From assembly GCA_963728855.1 (NCBI GenBank), contig CAVSLN010000010.1, forward strand, positions 124,001 through 188,000: a stretch of 64,000 bases of DNA. The letters are read 5' to 3'. Each line of letters opens with the position of its first letter. Position 1 is the stretch's first letter. A program made the position numbers and the translations under genes. Under the pieces are notes generated by a model. It was not told where the DNA came from. It saw only the letters and a list, made by a program, of their open reading frames with translations, and did no database searches. Positions 42,998 through 53,263 of this stretch are shown here, piece after piece. Source of the stretch: AC-43 sp963728855 (lineage in GTDB: Bacteria > Actinomycetota > Actinomycetes > Mycobacteriales > Micromonosporaceae).

Positions 42998-43650
42998 AGG
43001 CGACGGCGGTACATCCCGGTCAAGCGGTTCGCCGAGGCGAAGCAGCGGCTGGCCGCCGGCATCGAGGAGCGAGCAGCGCCTGGCCCTGGTCGCCGCGATG
43101 CTCGCCGACGTGCTCGAGGCGGTCGCGGCGGCGCGGATGATCGAGCGGATCGTCGTCGTCAGCGACGAGCCCGGCGCCGCCGGCGCCCGCGGCCGAGCGT
43201 CGGCGCCGAGCTGATTCCCGACACCCCCGACGCCGGGCACTCGGAGGCGACCCTGGCCGGCATCGAGCGCGCCGTCGCGGCCGGGGCGCGAGTGCGTCGT
43301 CCTCCTCCCCGGCGACTGCCCGCTGCTCGACCCGCGCGAGCTCGACCGGCTCCTGACCGGCGTCCCGAGCCGCTACGTGGCGGTCGTCCCCGACCGCCAC
43401 GGGACCGGGACCAACGCCCTCGCTGCTCGCGCCGCCGGGCGCGATCCGCCCCGCCTTCGGCGAGGGCAGCCGCGAGCGCCACGTCGCCGCCGCCCGCGAG
43501 GCCGGCGTCCCGTTCGCGGTCGAGGAGATCCCGTCGCTGGGCCTCGACCTCGACACCCCGGCCGACGTCGTCGCCCTCACCCGCCGAGCTGGCCGCCGGC
43601 CGGGCCCGGCGACCGCGCCCGCCGCACCGCGAAGCGCGCTCGGGCAATGA
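42994..43650 (+). CDS. cofC: 2-phospho-L-lactate guanylyltransferase, several frame breaks
   Basis: About 215 residues from TTG at 42994, overlapping the cofD stop. Features: IPVKRFAEAKQRLAAGIEER, IVVVSDEPG, VVLLPGDCPLLDPRELDRLL (nucleotide-binding PGDxPLL), VPDRHGTGTNAL, AIRPAFGEGSRERHVAAARE and SLGLDLDTPADV. It is CofC/FbiD, which makes the GDP-activated donor that CofD uses (phosphoenolpyruvate is the substrate in actinobacteria). The frame breaks near 43011, 43068, 43190, 43288, 43428 and 43585. The stop TGA at 43648 overlaps the ATG of cofE. Confidence 0.87.
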
Positions 43651-44406
43651 GCTGAGCGCTCGAGGTCGATCCCCGTCGAGGGGCTGCCGGAGTTCGTCGA
43701 CGGGATGGCCGTCGGCGAGGAGATCGCCGGCGCGCGCCGAGCTCGAGCGACGGCGACGTGCGTCGTCGTCTCGCAGAAGATCGTCTCCAAGGCCGAGGGG
43801 CGGGTGCTGCCGCTGTCCTCGGCGATCCCGGGCGGCGAGGCCCGCCGGCTGGCCGCGGTGCTCGGCAAGGACCCGGCGCTGGTCGAGCTGATCCTCGACC
43901 GAGAGCCGCCGGGTCCTGCGGGCCGAGCGCAGCGTCCTGATCGTCGAGACCCGCCACGGCCTGCGTCTGCGCCAACGCCGGGGTCGACACCTCGAACCTG
44001 CCCGAGCCGGGGACGGTGGCGCTGCTGCCCGAGGACCCCGACGCCTCGGCGCGCCGGATCCGCGCCGAGATCGCACGGCCGAGCGGGCGCCGCGTCGGGG
44101 TCGTGATCGCCGACAGCTTCGGCCGCGCCTGGCGGCTCGGCCAGGCCGAGGTCGCGATCGGGTGCGCCGGCCTCGCTCCCGCTCGACGACTGGCGCGGCC
44201 GCGAGCGACGCCGGCGGCCGGGCCCTCGAGGCGACCGCAGATCGCGGTCGCCGACGAGGCGGCCGCCGCCGCCGACCTCGTCCGCGACAAGTCCAGCCGG
44301 GTCCCGGCGGCGATCATCCGCGGGCTGGGCCGCTTCGTCACCGAGGAGGACGGCCCCGGCGCCGCCGCCCTGCGGCGGCCCCCCGAGGAGGACCTCTTCC
44401 GTCTAG
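43647..44406 (+). CDS. cofE: Coenzyme F420:L-glutamate ligase, stand-alone form, several frame breaks
   Basis: About 255 residues. Features: VVVSQKIVSKAEGRVLPLSS, AVLGKDPALVELIL, HGL-VCANAGVDTSNLPEPG, RRVGVVIADSFGRAWRLGQ, IAVADEAAAAADLV and GLGRFVTEEDGPGAAAL. It adds glutamates to F420-0 (EC 6.3.2.31/34). It ends after DLFR, so the extra flavin domain of mycobacterial FbiB is absent. The stop is reached only after adding one CG (DLFRV-stop). Its TAG shares CTAG with the convergent dehydrogenase stop. Confidence 0.87.
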
Positions 44407-45387
44407 ATCGCGAGCACGGCGGAGCCCAGCAGAGCGCCGCTGCGCATCGACTCGAGCGCCTCGTTGGCGCCGCTCAGCGGGTGGACCTCGATGTCGGTCT
44501 CGATCGGGAACTCCTCGGCGAGCGCGAGGAACTCCTCGCCGTCGCGCCTGGTCAGGTTGGCGACCGAGCCGAGCGAGCGCTCGCCCCAGAGGATCTCGTA
44601 GGGGAACGCCGGGATCTCGCTCATGTGGATCCCGGCGCTGATCACCCTCGCCCCCTTGGCGCTGACCCGCAGCGCCGCCGGCATCAGCGCGCCCGACCGG
44701 GGCGAAGACGATCGCGCCGTCGAGCTCCTCGGGCGGCGCGTCGGTCGAGGACCCCGCCCACTCGGCGCCCAGGCTCCGGGCGAACTCCTGGCCCTGATCG
44801 TCGCCCTCCTTGGTGAAGGCGAAGACCCGCCTTCCCTGGTGGGCGGCGACCTGGCAGATGATGTGGGCCGAGGCGCCGAAGCCGTAGAAGCCGACCCGCT
44901 CGGCGTCGCCGACCATGCGCAGCGCCCGGTACCCGATCAGCCCGGCGCAGAGCAGCGGCGCCACCTTCTCGTCGGTGTAGCCGCTCGGGATCGGCAGGCA
45001 GTAGCGCTCGTCGGCGACGGTCAGCTCGGCGTAGCCGCCGTCGATGTCGTAGCCGGTGAAGCGGGCCCGGTCGCAGAGGTTCTCGCGGCCGCTGAGGCAG
45101 TAACGGCACTCGTCGTCGGTCCAGCCGAGCCAGGGGACGCCGACCCGCTCGCCGACCGCGAACCGCTCGGCGCCCTCGCCGGTCGCGGCGACCTCGCCGA
45201 CGATCTGGTGGCCCAGCACCAGCGGCAGCTTCGGCTCGGTCAGATCGCCGTCGACGATGTGGAGGTCGGTGCGGCAGACGCCGCAGGCGGAGACCGAGAT
45301 CAGGACCTCGCCGGGCCCCGGCTCCGGAGCGGGCAGCTCGGCGGGCCGGAGGGGCTCGCGCTGCCGCTCGAGCACCATCGCCCTCAT
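44403..45387 (-). CDS. Zinc-dependent alcohol dehydrogenase (propanol-preferring type), one frame break
   Basis: About 328 residues. Catalytic zinc site ACGVCRTDLHIVDGD with GHQIVGEVAATG, structural Cys cluster CRYCLSGRENLCDRARFTGY, glycine-rich motif VGFYGFGASAHIICQVAAHQ. The pattern CRTDLH with FTGYDIDGGYAEL is typical of the AdhP-like subgroup. The frame breaks near 44697; adding CG gives FAPVGRALMPAALRVS. It converges with cofE. Possible use of F420-linked pathways is only positional; the enzyme itself should use NAD(P). Confidence 0.87.
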
Positions 45388-45391
45388 CGGC

Positions 45392-46478
45392 TCAGCCTCC
45401 GGCCGACTCCAGGCTGGCTGCGTCGAGGCGGATTTCGGAGGTTCCCTGAACCACCGTCGAGTCGCGCAGAAGCCCGACTTCGATCTGGGCGGCGCTGCTG
45501 CCGGGCGCGATCAGGCTGATCTCGCCGCGCGCGTCGAGCAGTTGGCCGTCGAGGGAGAGGATGTAGAACCCGTCTCCCTCGCTCGAGGCCCTGAAGCGGA
45601 TCGTGACGTCGTGCCAGGTTCGCTCGGCCAGCGGCGCCAGGAACCGATCGCCGCCCATCGCGTCGCCGCTCGCCCAGAGGCCCCGGCCGGAGTTCAGCGG
45701 ATCGGCGATCTCGTCCTGCCACAGCTGTAGGCCGAGGGTGCGGGTGTCGCTGGCATCGCTGATGAACTGGACGAATCGCATTGTCGGCGCCGGGCTCGCC
45801 GTAGCTCATCGACTGGATGTAGAAGGAGAAGGCGAAGGTGTATTCGTCGCCCTCGCGGATCTGGACCGCGCCGTCGCTGCCACCTTCGCCGCCGAAGGCG
45901 AGCAGCGAGCGCGACTGTTCACCGGTCAGCCGGACCGCGCTGGCGTCGGCGCCATCGCGAACCACGCCGCGGACGATGCGGGGCGGGATGTTCCCCGCCG
46001 GGTGCGGTGCTCCAGCCGTCAAGGCCGTTCTCGAAGTTCGCGACCAGCCTCGTCTTCGCTACCGGTTCGGCCGCGGGCGCCGGGATCGCCGGCGGTGCCG
46101 AGACCGGCACCGGTTCGGTCGGAGTTTCCGGCGCGGCCGGAGCAGCTGGGGCGGCACCGGCGAGACAGGGCCCGTCAAACCGACCGGGCGGGCCGCCGAG
46201 ATCCCGATCAAGGGCGTCGAGACGGTTTTCTTGCACGACCGGGACCGGCTTGCTTGCCATCACCGCGACGCCGATCGGCGCCGGCACCGCCTCGTGCCAC
46301 GGCCACCTCGGTGCCCGGTCCCGACCGGCACCGAGTCGCCGATCGCGGCACCGACATCGGGCGCGAGGGTCAGGTCGGGGCGACGCTGTCGTTGTCCCAG
46401 CGGGTGGAGGCTGATCAGCGCCGCCGCCCCCAGGGCAGCGAGCAACGCAAGCAGCGAGACGGCTGCGAGTCCCGGAAA
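45392..46478 (-). CDS. Membrane-anchored protein with lyase/lectin-like domain, several frame breaks
   Basis: About 360 residues. A single N-terminal membrane helix (AAVSLLALLAALGAAALISL) is followed by a Pro/Ala linker (APAAPAAPETPTEPVPVSAP). The rest is a beta-jelly-roll-like domain: NFENGLDGWSTA, IREGDEYTFAFSFYIQSMSY, FVQFISDASDTRTLGLQLWQ and WHDVTIRFRASSEGDGFYIL. This resembles the concanavalin-like fold of heparin-lyase-type polysaccharide lyases or a carbohydrate-binding module. The start codon is unclear. Breaks lie near 45785, 46005 and 46285-46300. Catalytic activity cannot be judged. Confidence 0.6.
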
Positions 46479-46489
46479 ACCTCCCCTAG

Positions 46490-48777
46490 CTACCGAAGAA
46501 TGAGTAGCGATCCGCGCACAGTATGGGTCAGTAGGTCTCGATCGATCTCGTAGAGCGTCGTGCGCTGGGCCGGGGTCCGGCCGGCGGCGCGGGCGGCGCC
46601 GATCAGCTGCTCGGGCTCGAGCCGGACGCCGTGCTGGGAGCCGGCCATCCGGGAGATGTTCTCCTCCATCAGCGTGCCGCCGAGGTCGTTGACGCCCCAG
46701 CGCAGGCTCTCGGTCGCCGCGTCGAGGCCCATCTTCACCCAGCTCGCCTGCAGGTTGGGGATCGTCCTGCCCGAGCGCCAGCCGGAACGCGGCCGTGTGC
46801 TTGAGGTTCTCGGTCGGCGAGATCTCCTCGACCCCGTGGGTGCGGCCGAGCAGGGTGTTGAACGGGATGAAGCTGAGCGGGACGAACTCGGTGATCCCGC
46901 CGGTGCGCTCCTGGAGCTCGCGGATCACCCGCATGTGGCGGGCCAGCTCCCACGGCTCCTCGATGTGGCCGAACATCACCGTCGAGGTCGAGCGCAGCCC
47001 GGCGCGGTGGCGAGGCCTCGATGATCTCGACCCAGCGCGCCGACCGGGAGCTTGTTCGGCGAGATCCGCTGCGCGGACGCCGTCGTCGAGGACCTCGGCC
47101 GCGGTCCCCGGCGTCGAGCCGAGCCCGCACTCGAGCAGGTAGTCGAAGACCTCGTCGGGGCCGCTTGCCCGAGCGCTCGCACATGAAGTGGATCTCCATC
47201 GGCGAGTAGGCGTGCAGGTGGAGCTGCGGGGCGACCTCCTTGGCGAGGCGCAGCCAGCGCCCGTAGTCCTCGAGCGTGTAGTCGGGGTGGATCCCGCCCT
47301 GCATGCAGATCTCGGTCGCGCCGAACTCGACCGCCTCGTCGATCCGCGCCGCGAAGTCGTCCTCGGAGACCTCGTAGGCGTCGGGCGAGCGCTTGCCCTG
47401 CCCGAAGCCGCAGAAGGCGCAGCCGACGACGCAGATGTTGGTGAAGTTGATGTTGCGGTTGACGACGAAGGTCGCCGTCTCGCCGGCGAGCTCGGCGCGC
47501 AGCTCGTCGGCGGCGACCCGCATCTCCTCGATCACCTCGGGCCGGGTCTCGGCGAACAGCGCCGTCAGCTCGTCCTCGGTCAGCTCGCTCCCCGTCGCGG
47601 CCCCTTCTCGATCGCCCGCGGCGCAAGCGCCGGGTCGATCGCTCGCTCGCGCGCGGCGGCCCGAGCCGCGCCGCGGGATGAAGCTCCAGTACTTCAGCTT
47701 GACGACGTCGAGCACCCCCTGCTCCATCCACTCGGGGTCCAGGTACTGCGGGTAGACGCAGAGCCGCTCGGTCAGCGCGTAGCCCTGCGGCGCCAGCTCC
47801 TTGCGCACCTGGTGCGGGCTCGGGAACGGCGTGCTCGGGCGAGATGTGGTCGCCGTTCGCCGACAGCCCGCCGAGGTCGGTCGCCCCGGCCTCGACCAGC
47901 TCGGGCCACCAGTCGCGAAGATTCGGCGGGACCTGGATCCCGACGTCCGGCATCAGCCGCTGCACTCGCGCGATCAGCCGCTTCATCTCGTCCGAGACCG
48001 ATCGACCAGTCGCGAGCGCCCAGCTGCGGGCAATCGGCCTGACTCGAACGCTCCACAGCGCCGCTGTCGGAGCCGGGGCATCCCCGCTCCTCCCAGCGCT
48101 CGCGGGCCGCCTCGTCGGCGATCTCCGCGACCTCGCGGCCGTAGTAGCGCGGGTGCGGGACGAAGTTCTGGAGGATCACCTCCTGGATGTGGCCGTGGCG
48201 GGCGTGGACCTCGGCGAGCGCCTCGAGCGATGCGACGCGCTCGTCCTCGGTCTCGCCGATCCCGACCAGGATCCCGCTCGTGAACGGGATCTGCAGCTCG
48301 CCGGCGGCCTCGATCGTCTCCAGGCGCGCGCGCCGGGTGCTTGGTCGGCGAGCCGGCGTGGACGGTCTCCATCAGGCGCTCGGAGATCGACTCGAGCATC
48401 AGCCCCTGCGAGGCGGTCACCTCGCGCAGGCGGGCGAGGTCCTCGCGGCCGAGGACGCCGAGGTTGGTGTGCGGCAGGATGCCCCGCTCGAGCGCCCGCT
48501 CGCAGGCCCAGACGACGTAGGAGGTGAAGTCGTCGTGGCCCCACGCGGCGAGCCGCGCGGCGACCTCGGGGTTGACCTCGGGCCGCTCGCCGGTGAGGAC
48601 GAGCAGCTCCTTGGCGTTGCGCCGCACCGCCTCCTCGAGCCGCTGCTCGACCTCGTCGGGCGAGTGGAGGTGCGCCCGGTGGGTCGCGAACGCGCAGTAC
48701 TTGCAGTAGCACTGGCAGGTGCGCGAGAGCGAGAGCGTGTAGTTGCGCGAGAAGGTGACCCGGCGCACCGCCGTCAC
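46490..48777 (-). CDS. fbiC: Bifunctional 7,8-didemethyl-8-hydroxy-5-deazariboflavin (FO) synthase, several frame breaks
   Basis: About 765 residues after joining. The N-terminal CofG half has the radical-SAM cluster CQCYCKYCAF (CxxxCxxC), LLVLTGERPEVNPEVAARLA, FTSGILVGIGETEDERVASL and VILQNFVPHPRYY. The C-terminal CofH half has INFTNICVVGCAFCGFGQGK, ATEICMQGGIHPDYTLEDYG and LHLHAYSPMEIHFM. Two clusters in one chain identify FbiC, which builds the FO chromophore from tyrosine and a flavin precursor with SAM. Breaks lie near 46775, 47013, 47045, 47170, 47605, 47830, 48000, 48070 and 48335. It supplies the cofDCE cluster 2 kb away. Confidence 0.88.
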
Positions 48778-48837
48778 GCTACTGCAACCCGCCGGCGCCC
48801 GACCGGGCCCGGCGCGCTATCGAGGCCTGCTGCGGGC

Positions 48838-49615
48838 TCAGTCGGCGTCGCCGGTCTCGACGTCGCGCTCGAGCTCGGCGCCGGTGCCTTCGGCACCGGC
48901 TCGGGCGACTCGGTCGGCGGGCACCGCCGGCCTCGAGCACGAACCTGAAGACCGCGGCCGCGAGCAGCGGAGCCGACGATCGGGCCGACCATGTAGGGCC
49001 AGGCGCCGCCGAACGCGTTGCCGACCAGCGCCGGGCCGAACCAGCGGGCCGGGTTGAAGGAGCCGCCGGTCAGCGGGCCGACGACCATGACGATGAAGCC
49101 GAGCGTGGTGCCGATCGCCAGCGGCGCCCACTCCTTGAGCTCTTCTTCGAGTAGACGGCGGCGAGGATCACGAGGACGAGGCAGAAGGTGCCGATCGCCT
49201 CGACGATCGCGCCCGCGAAGTTGCCGCCGAGCAGCGCGGCTGACCGTCGCCGGCGCCGTAGTGGGTCGCCCGCCCCTCGTCGAGCAGCAGCGCCTTGGCC
49301 AGCAGCGCCCCGAGCACGCCGCCGGAGAGCTGGGCGAGGATGTAGATGACCGCGTCGATCGGGTTGATCCGCTTGATCGCCGCCGCCGCGAGCGTCACGG
49401 CCGGGTTGAAATGGCCGCCGCTGACCGCGCCGAACATGATGATCAGCCCGAACAGGAGGAAGGCGTGGACGAGACCGACGACGGCGAAGTCCGAGCCGAA
49501 CTGCGCCTGGCTTCCGGTGGCCACGAACAGGACGACGACGCTGCGTGATGAAGAACACCAGGAAGAACGTGCCGATCAACTCGGCGAGATATGCCGCAAG
49601 TCCTCGTTCCTGCAC
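48838..49615 (-). CDS. Aquaporin/glycerol facilitator (MIP family), several frame breaks
   Basis: About 259 residues from GTG at 49615. MIP features: LAAYLAELIGTFFLVFFI, the first half-helix SGGHFNPAVTLAAAAIKRIN, GNFAGAIVEAIGTFCLVLVI and the second box GGSFNPARWFGPALVGN. Both NPA motifs are intact, so the channel should pass water or small solutes. An acidic C-terminal tail follows (ELERDVETGDAD). Breaks lie near 48905, 48965, 49140, 49240 and 49545. Confidence 0.85.
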
Positions 49616-49709
49616 TCTGTAACCCCTCCTCTGATCCCTTGATCCCAAGTCGGGTTTGCGGCGCGGCAGTCTAACCGGATTCGCGCAACGAACTAGGTTT
49701 CCCCGCGAA

Positions 49710-50679
49710 ATGAGACTGGCTGTCGCGCTGCTGGCGGCCGTCCTCGCTGCTCGCCGGCGTCGCCGGTTGCGGCGGGGGCGGCGCTGAACCGGGCGCGCCG
49801 AGAGGCGCGACGCTGGTGCTCGATTTCACGCCCAACGCCGTCCACTCCGGCATCTACGCGGCGCAGCGCGCGCGGCTTCTACGACGACGCCGGCGTCGAC
49901 CTCGAGGTCCGCGAGCCCGGCGACCTCGACGCGAGTGCCGAAGCTGCTCGCCGCCGGCCGCGCCGACTTCGCGATCCTCGACATCCACGACCTCGGGATC
50001 GCCCGCGAGCAGGGCCTCGACGTCGTCGGCGTGATGCCGATCGTCCAGCGGCCGCTGGCGGCGGTGATCGCCCGCGCGCGACGGCCCGGTCGCGCGCGCC
50101 CGCGCGACCTCGAGGGCCGCACGGTCGGCGTCACCGGCCTGCCCTCCGACGAAGCCGTCGTCGACTCCGAGGTCAGCGCCGACGGCGGCGACCCGGCCAG
50201 GTCGACCGGGTCACGATCGGCTTCAACGCCGTCTCCGCGCTCGCCGCCGGCAGGGTCGACGCGGCGACCGGCTTCTGGAACGCCGAGGCGGTCGCCCTGC
50301 GCCGCGCGGGCGTCCCGATCCGCGATCTTCAAGGTCGACCACTACGGCGCCCCGCCCTACCCGGAGCTGGTCCTGGCCGCCTCGCGGCAGACGCTCGACG
50401 AGGACCCGGACCTGGTCGACGCGATGGTCGACGCGACCACCCGCGGCTACGGGTTCGCCGTACGCGCACCCCGACGCGGCCCTCGACGACCTGCTCGCCG
50501 CGGTCCCGTCGCTCGACCGCGGCGACCAGGCGGCGCAGCTGCGCGCTCCTGCGGCCCGACCTCGCGCCCGCCCCGCTCGATCCGGCGCGTGCTGCGCGAA
50601 TGGGCCGCCTGGGACCTCGAGCACGGCCTGCTCGAACGGCCGCTCGACGTCGGCGCGGCGTTCAGGCTTCCGCGGCTGA
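49710..50679 (+). CDS. NMT1/THI5-like solute-binding lipoprotein, several frame breaks
   Basis: About 325 residues from ATG at 49710. A lipoprotein signal with Cys near residue 21 (VAGCGGGG). The mature part reads ATLVLDFTPNAVHSGIYAAQ, GFYDDAGVDLEV, LLAAGRADFAILDIHDLGIA, VTGLPSDEAVVDSEV, ALAAGRVDAATGFWNAEAVA and VLREWAAWDLEHGLLERPLD, the pattern of periplasmic-binding proteins for thiamine-precursor or related nitrogenous compounds. No permease or ATPase is next to it. The stop near 50677 is inferred, as the frame is broken at several points. Confidence 0.72.
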
Positions 50680-50999
50680 GCGAGCCGACTCGACGAGCGT
50701 CCGGCAGCTCGCGGACCATCCGCGAGCGCGGGACGATCGACCAGGCACCCCGGCCGCCTCGGCCGCGCGCCGGGTCTCGACCTCGACGTGCGAGTAGTAG
50801 CCGAGCACCGGCACCCCGGTCGCGACCAGCGCCTCGGCGTCCTCGGTGTCGAGGTCGGCGACGACGAGGTCGGCCTCGTCGGCATCGGCGCCTCGGCGAG
50901 CGACGCCGAGAGCGTCACGTCGTGGCCGGCGGCGCTCAGCATCGCCTCGACCTTGCTGCCGAGCATCAGGTCGGGGGCGACGCGACGACGCTGCGCCAT
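50662..50999 (-). CDS. Small receiver-like protein, frame breaks
   Basis: About 112 residues starting MAQRRRVAPDLMLGSKVEAM. Rossmann/receiver-like pattern: LSAAGHDVTLSASLAEAPDA, ADLVVADLDTEDAEALVATG, VPVLGYYSHVEVETRRAAEA, then a final helix. It resembles small stand-alone receiver domains seen next to manganese transporters and other genes in this class, but the usual Asp pocket is not fully conserved. It is 12 bp downstream of the 51011-51384 gene on the same strand. Confidence 0.55.
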
Positions 51000-51010
51000 C
51001 AGCCGGGCCA

Positions 51011-51384
51011 CTAGATCGCGCGGCGCTGGCGGAACTCCTCGCGGACGCTCTCCGGCCGTCCCCACATCTGGACGATCTCGGAGCGGCCCTCGCGCACCTC
51101 GCGGACCGCAGCTCGCCGGCGACCCCGTCCGCGTCGAGCCTGGCGAGGACGCCGCAGCACCGTCTCCGCCGCGGCGGCGTGGCCGAAGCTTTGCGCGACC
51201 AGCAGCCGCCAGTCCCAGTCCGGCTCGCGAGTAGGGCTGCGCGTTGACCTGGCTGAGGGCGACGGCGGTGTCGACGTACGCGGCTCTCGTCCTCGATCCG
51301 CAGGTCGAGCTCGAGGTCGGTCCAGTCGGACGGCAGCCCGTCGAGCACCTGCTGGAAGTCCTCGGCCAAGAGCCACCGCCGCAA
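51011..51384 (-). CDS. Hypothetical protein downstream of NRAMP gene, frame breaks
   Basis: About 130 residues from TTG at 51384. Readable stretches: RRWLLAEDFQQVLDGLPSDW, TDLELDLRIEDES, PDWDWRLLVAQSFGHAAAAE, then VREGRSEIVQMWGRPESVRE and EFRQRRAI at the end. It is acidic and soluble, with no signal peptide and no family I recognise. It directly follows the NRAMP gene and is probably co-transcribed. Confidence 0.5.
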
Positions 51385-51391
51385 GCCGTAC

Positions 51392-52724
51392 GATGATCAG
51401 AGCGACGAGATCGGCGAGCAGGAAGACGTTGAGGGCGATGATCACCGCCGCGAACAGGCCGCAGACGGCGCTCAGCCAGCGGCGGGCTCGCCAGCGCACC
51501 CCATCAGCTCGCGGTCGCGGGCGATCAGCAGCAGCGGCACCAGCGCGAAGGGGATGCCGAAGGAGAGCACCACCTGGCTGAGCGACCAGGGCGTCGGTCG
51601 GGTTGAAGCCGATCGCCAGGACCAGCAGCGCCGGCGCGAGGGTGATCGCGCGGCGGACGAAGATCGGGATCCGGCGGCGGATGAAGCCCTGCATCACGAC
51701 CTGGCCGGCCATCGTCCCGACCGAGGAGGAGGCGAAGCCGGAGGCGAGCAGCGCGACCCCGAAGACCGTCGCGGCGCGGTCCGAGACGAGCGTCCTGGAG
51801 CCCGTCGTAGGCGCCTTCGATCGAGTCGATCCCGGTCAGGCCGCTGCTCGTGGAAGAGGGCGGCGGCGACGATCATCATCGAGAGGTTGACCACGCCCGG
51901 CGATCGAGAGGGCGATCACGACGTCGACCTTCTCGAAGCGCAGGATCTTCCGCTTCTCCTCCTCGTCGCGGCCGACGATCCGCCGCTGGGTCAGCGCCGA
52001 GTGCAGGTAGATGACGTGCGGCATCACCGTCGCGCCGACGATCCCGGTCGCCAGCAGCAGGCTTTCGGTGCCGGCGAAGCCCGGGACGGACGAGGTGCTT
52101 GCGCGACTTCGCCCGCCGTCGGGCTTGGCGTTGAAGAGCTCGAAGACGAAGGAGGCGACGACGACGCCGACCAGCGCCGGTGATCCCGGCCTCGAGCCGG
52201 CGGAAGCCCCATCTGCTGCAGGGCGAGGATCGCGAAGGCGCCGGCGCCGGCGATGCAGCCCGGCCGGGAAGAGCGGGATCCCGAAGAGCAGGTTGAGGCC
52301 GAGCGCGGCGCCGACGACCTCGGCGATGTCGCACGCCATCGCGACCATCTCGGCCTGGATCCAGAGCCCGATCGAGGTGCGCCGCGAGAAGCGCTCGCGG
52401 CAGAGCTCGGCGAGGTTCTTGCCGGTCGCGATCCCGAGCTTCGCCGACTGGGTCTGGACCAGCATCGCGACCAGGTTCGCGGCGAGCACGACCCAGAGCA
52501 GCAGGTAGCCGAACTTGGCGCCGCCGGCGATGTTGGTCGCGAAGTTGCCGGGGTCGATGTAGGCGACCGCGGCGATGAAGGCCGGGCCGAGGAAGGGCCA
52601 GATCCGGCCGAGGCCCCGGGTCTCGCCGTCGAGCGAGCGGCGGGCGGCCGCGGCGACCGCCGCCTCGCCGGGGAGGACGTCCTCGACGGTCGGCTCGGCC
52701 GGCGGCGGGCGGCGGCGGCTTCAT
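51392..52724 (-). CDS. mntH: NRAMP-family Mn2+/Fe2+ transporter, many frame breaks
   Basis: About 445 residues. Features in order: LGRIWPFLGPAFIAAVAYID, then PGNFATNIAGGAKFGYLLLW (canonical helix-1 DPGN), QTQSAKLGIATGKNLAELCR, WIQAEMVAMACDIAEVVGAA, ATVMPHVIYLHSALTQRRIV (helix 6 MPH) and VMQGFIRRRIPIFVRRAITL. The ends are set by ATGA overlap with the regulator gene and by ALFLLADLVAL-stop once CG is restored near 51400. It takes up manganese with protons. The adjacent MntR-type regulator and its operator support this. About ten frame breaks occur across the gene. Confidence 0.85.
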
Positions 52725-53202
52725 CGCTCCCGCGCCTCCCCGGCGGCGGCTGCAGGTCGGGCCCGGGGATCGGGGTGCCGTGGGGGTCGTGGCTCGGCTC
52801 GCCGAGCTTCTCCGCGATCAGCAGCTCGAGCTCCTCGGAGATGTAGTGCTCGAGCACCTCGGCCTCCTCGTGGACCCGGTCGTCGGGCATCCCCAGCGCC
52901 TCCGAGAGGTAGGCCTCGATCAGGCGGTGGTGGCGGATCACCTCGAGCGCCACCTTCTCCCCGGCCGCGGTGAGGACGACTCCCTTGTAGAGGGTGTGCT
53001 CGACCAGGCCCAGCTCGTCGAGCCGCTTCAGCATCGAGGTCGCGGTCGCCGGGGTGACGCCGATGCGCTGGGCGAGCTCGCCGTTGAGCACCGGGCCCTC
53101 GCGCTCCCGCGAGAGCGCGTAGATGGCCTTCGCGTAGTCCTCGATCGCCTCGGTGTTGGGCGATCGCCTCGAGCGTGGGCCGGCTTCAGGTTTTTGATTC
53201 AT
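52721..53202 (-). CDS. mntR: MntR/DtxR-type metal-dependent repressor
   Basis: About 160 residues from ATG at 53202 (TTG at 53211 is possible). The N-terminal winged helix reads YAKAIYALSREREGPVLNGE, LAQRIGVTPATATSMLKRLD. The dimer/metal domain reads ALEVIRHHRLIEAYLSEALG and VHEEAEVLEHYISEELELLI, with the His/Glu ligands of the family. The C-terminal SH3-like domain is absent, so it is the short MntR form. It represses with bound Mn2+. Its gene overlaps the start of the NRAMP gene, forming a manganese uptake operon. Confidence 0.85.
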
Positions 53203-53224
53203 CGAAAACAAGTTTTGATGAGTC
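53196..53224. promoter_or_regulatory. AT-rich inverted repeat over the mntR start (probable operator)
   Basis: GATTCATCGAAAAC-AA-GTTTTGATGAGTC, an inverted repeat with one extra base and one mismatch, overlapping the mntR start codon. It is strikingly AT-rich for this genome and lies between mntR and the divergent GcvT-like gene. Most likely the MntR binding site for autoregulation. Confidence 0.6.
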
Positions 53225-53263
53225 TAAACACCCCGGGCAGTCGCGATTCGTAGAATCGAAGGA

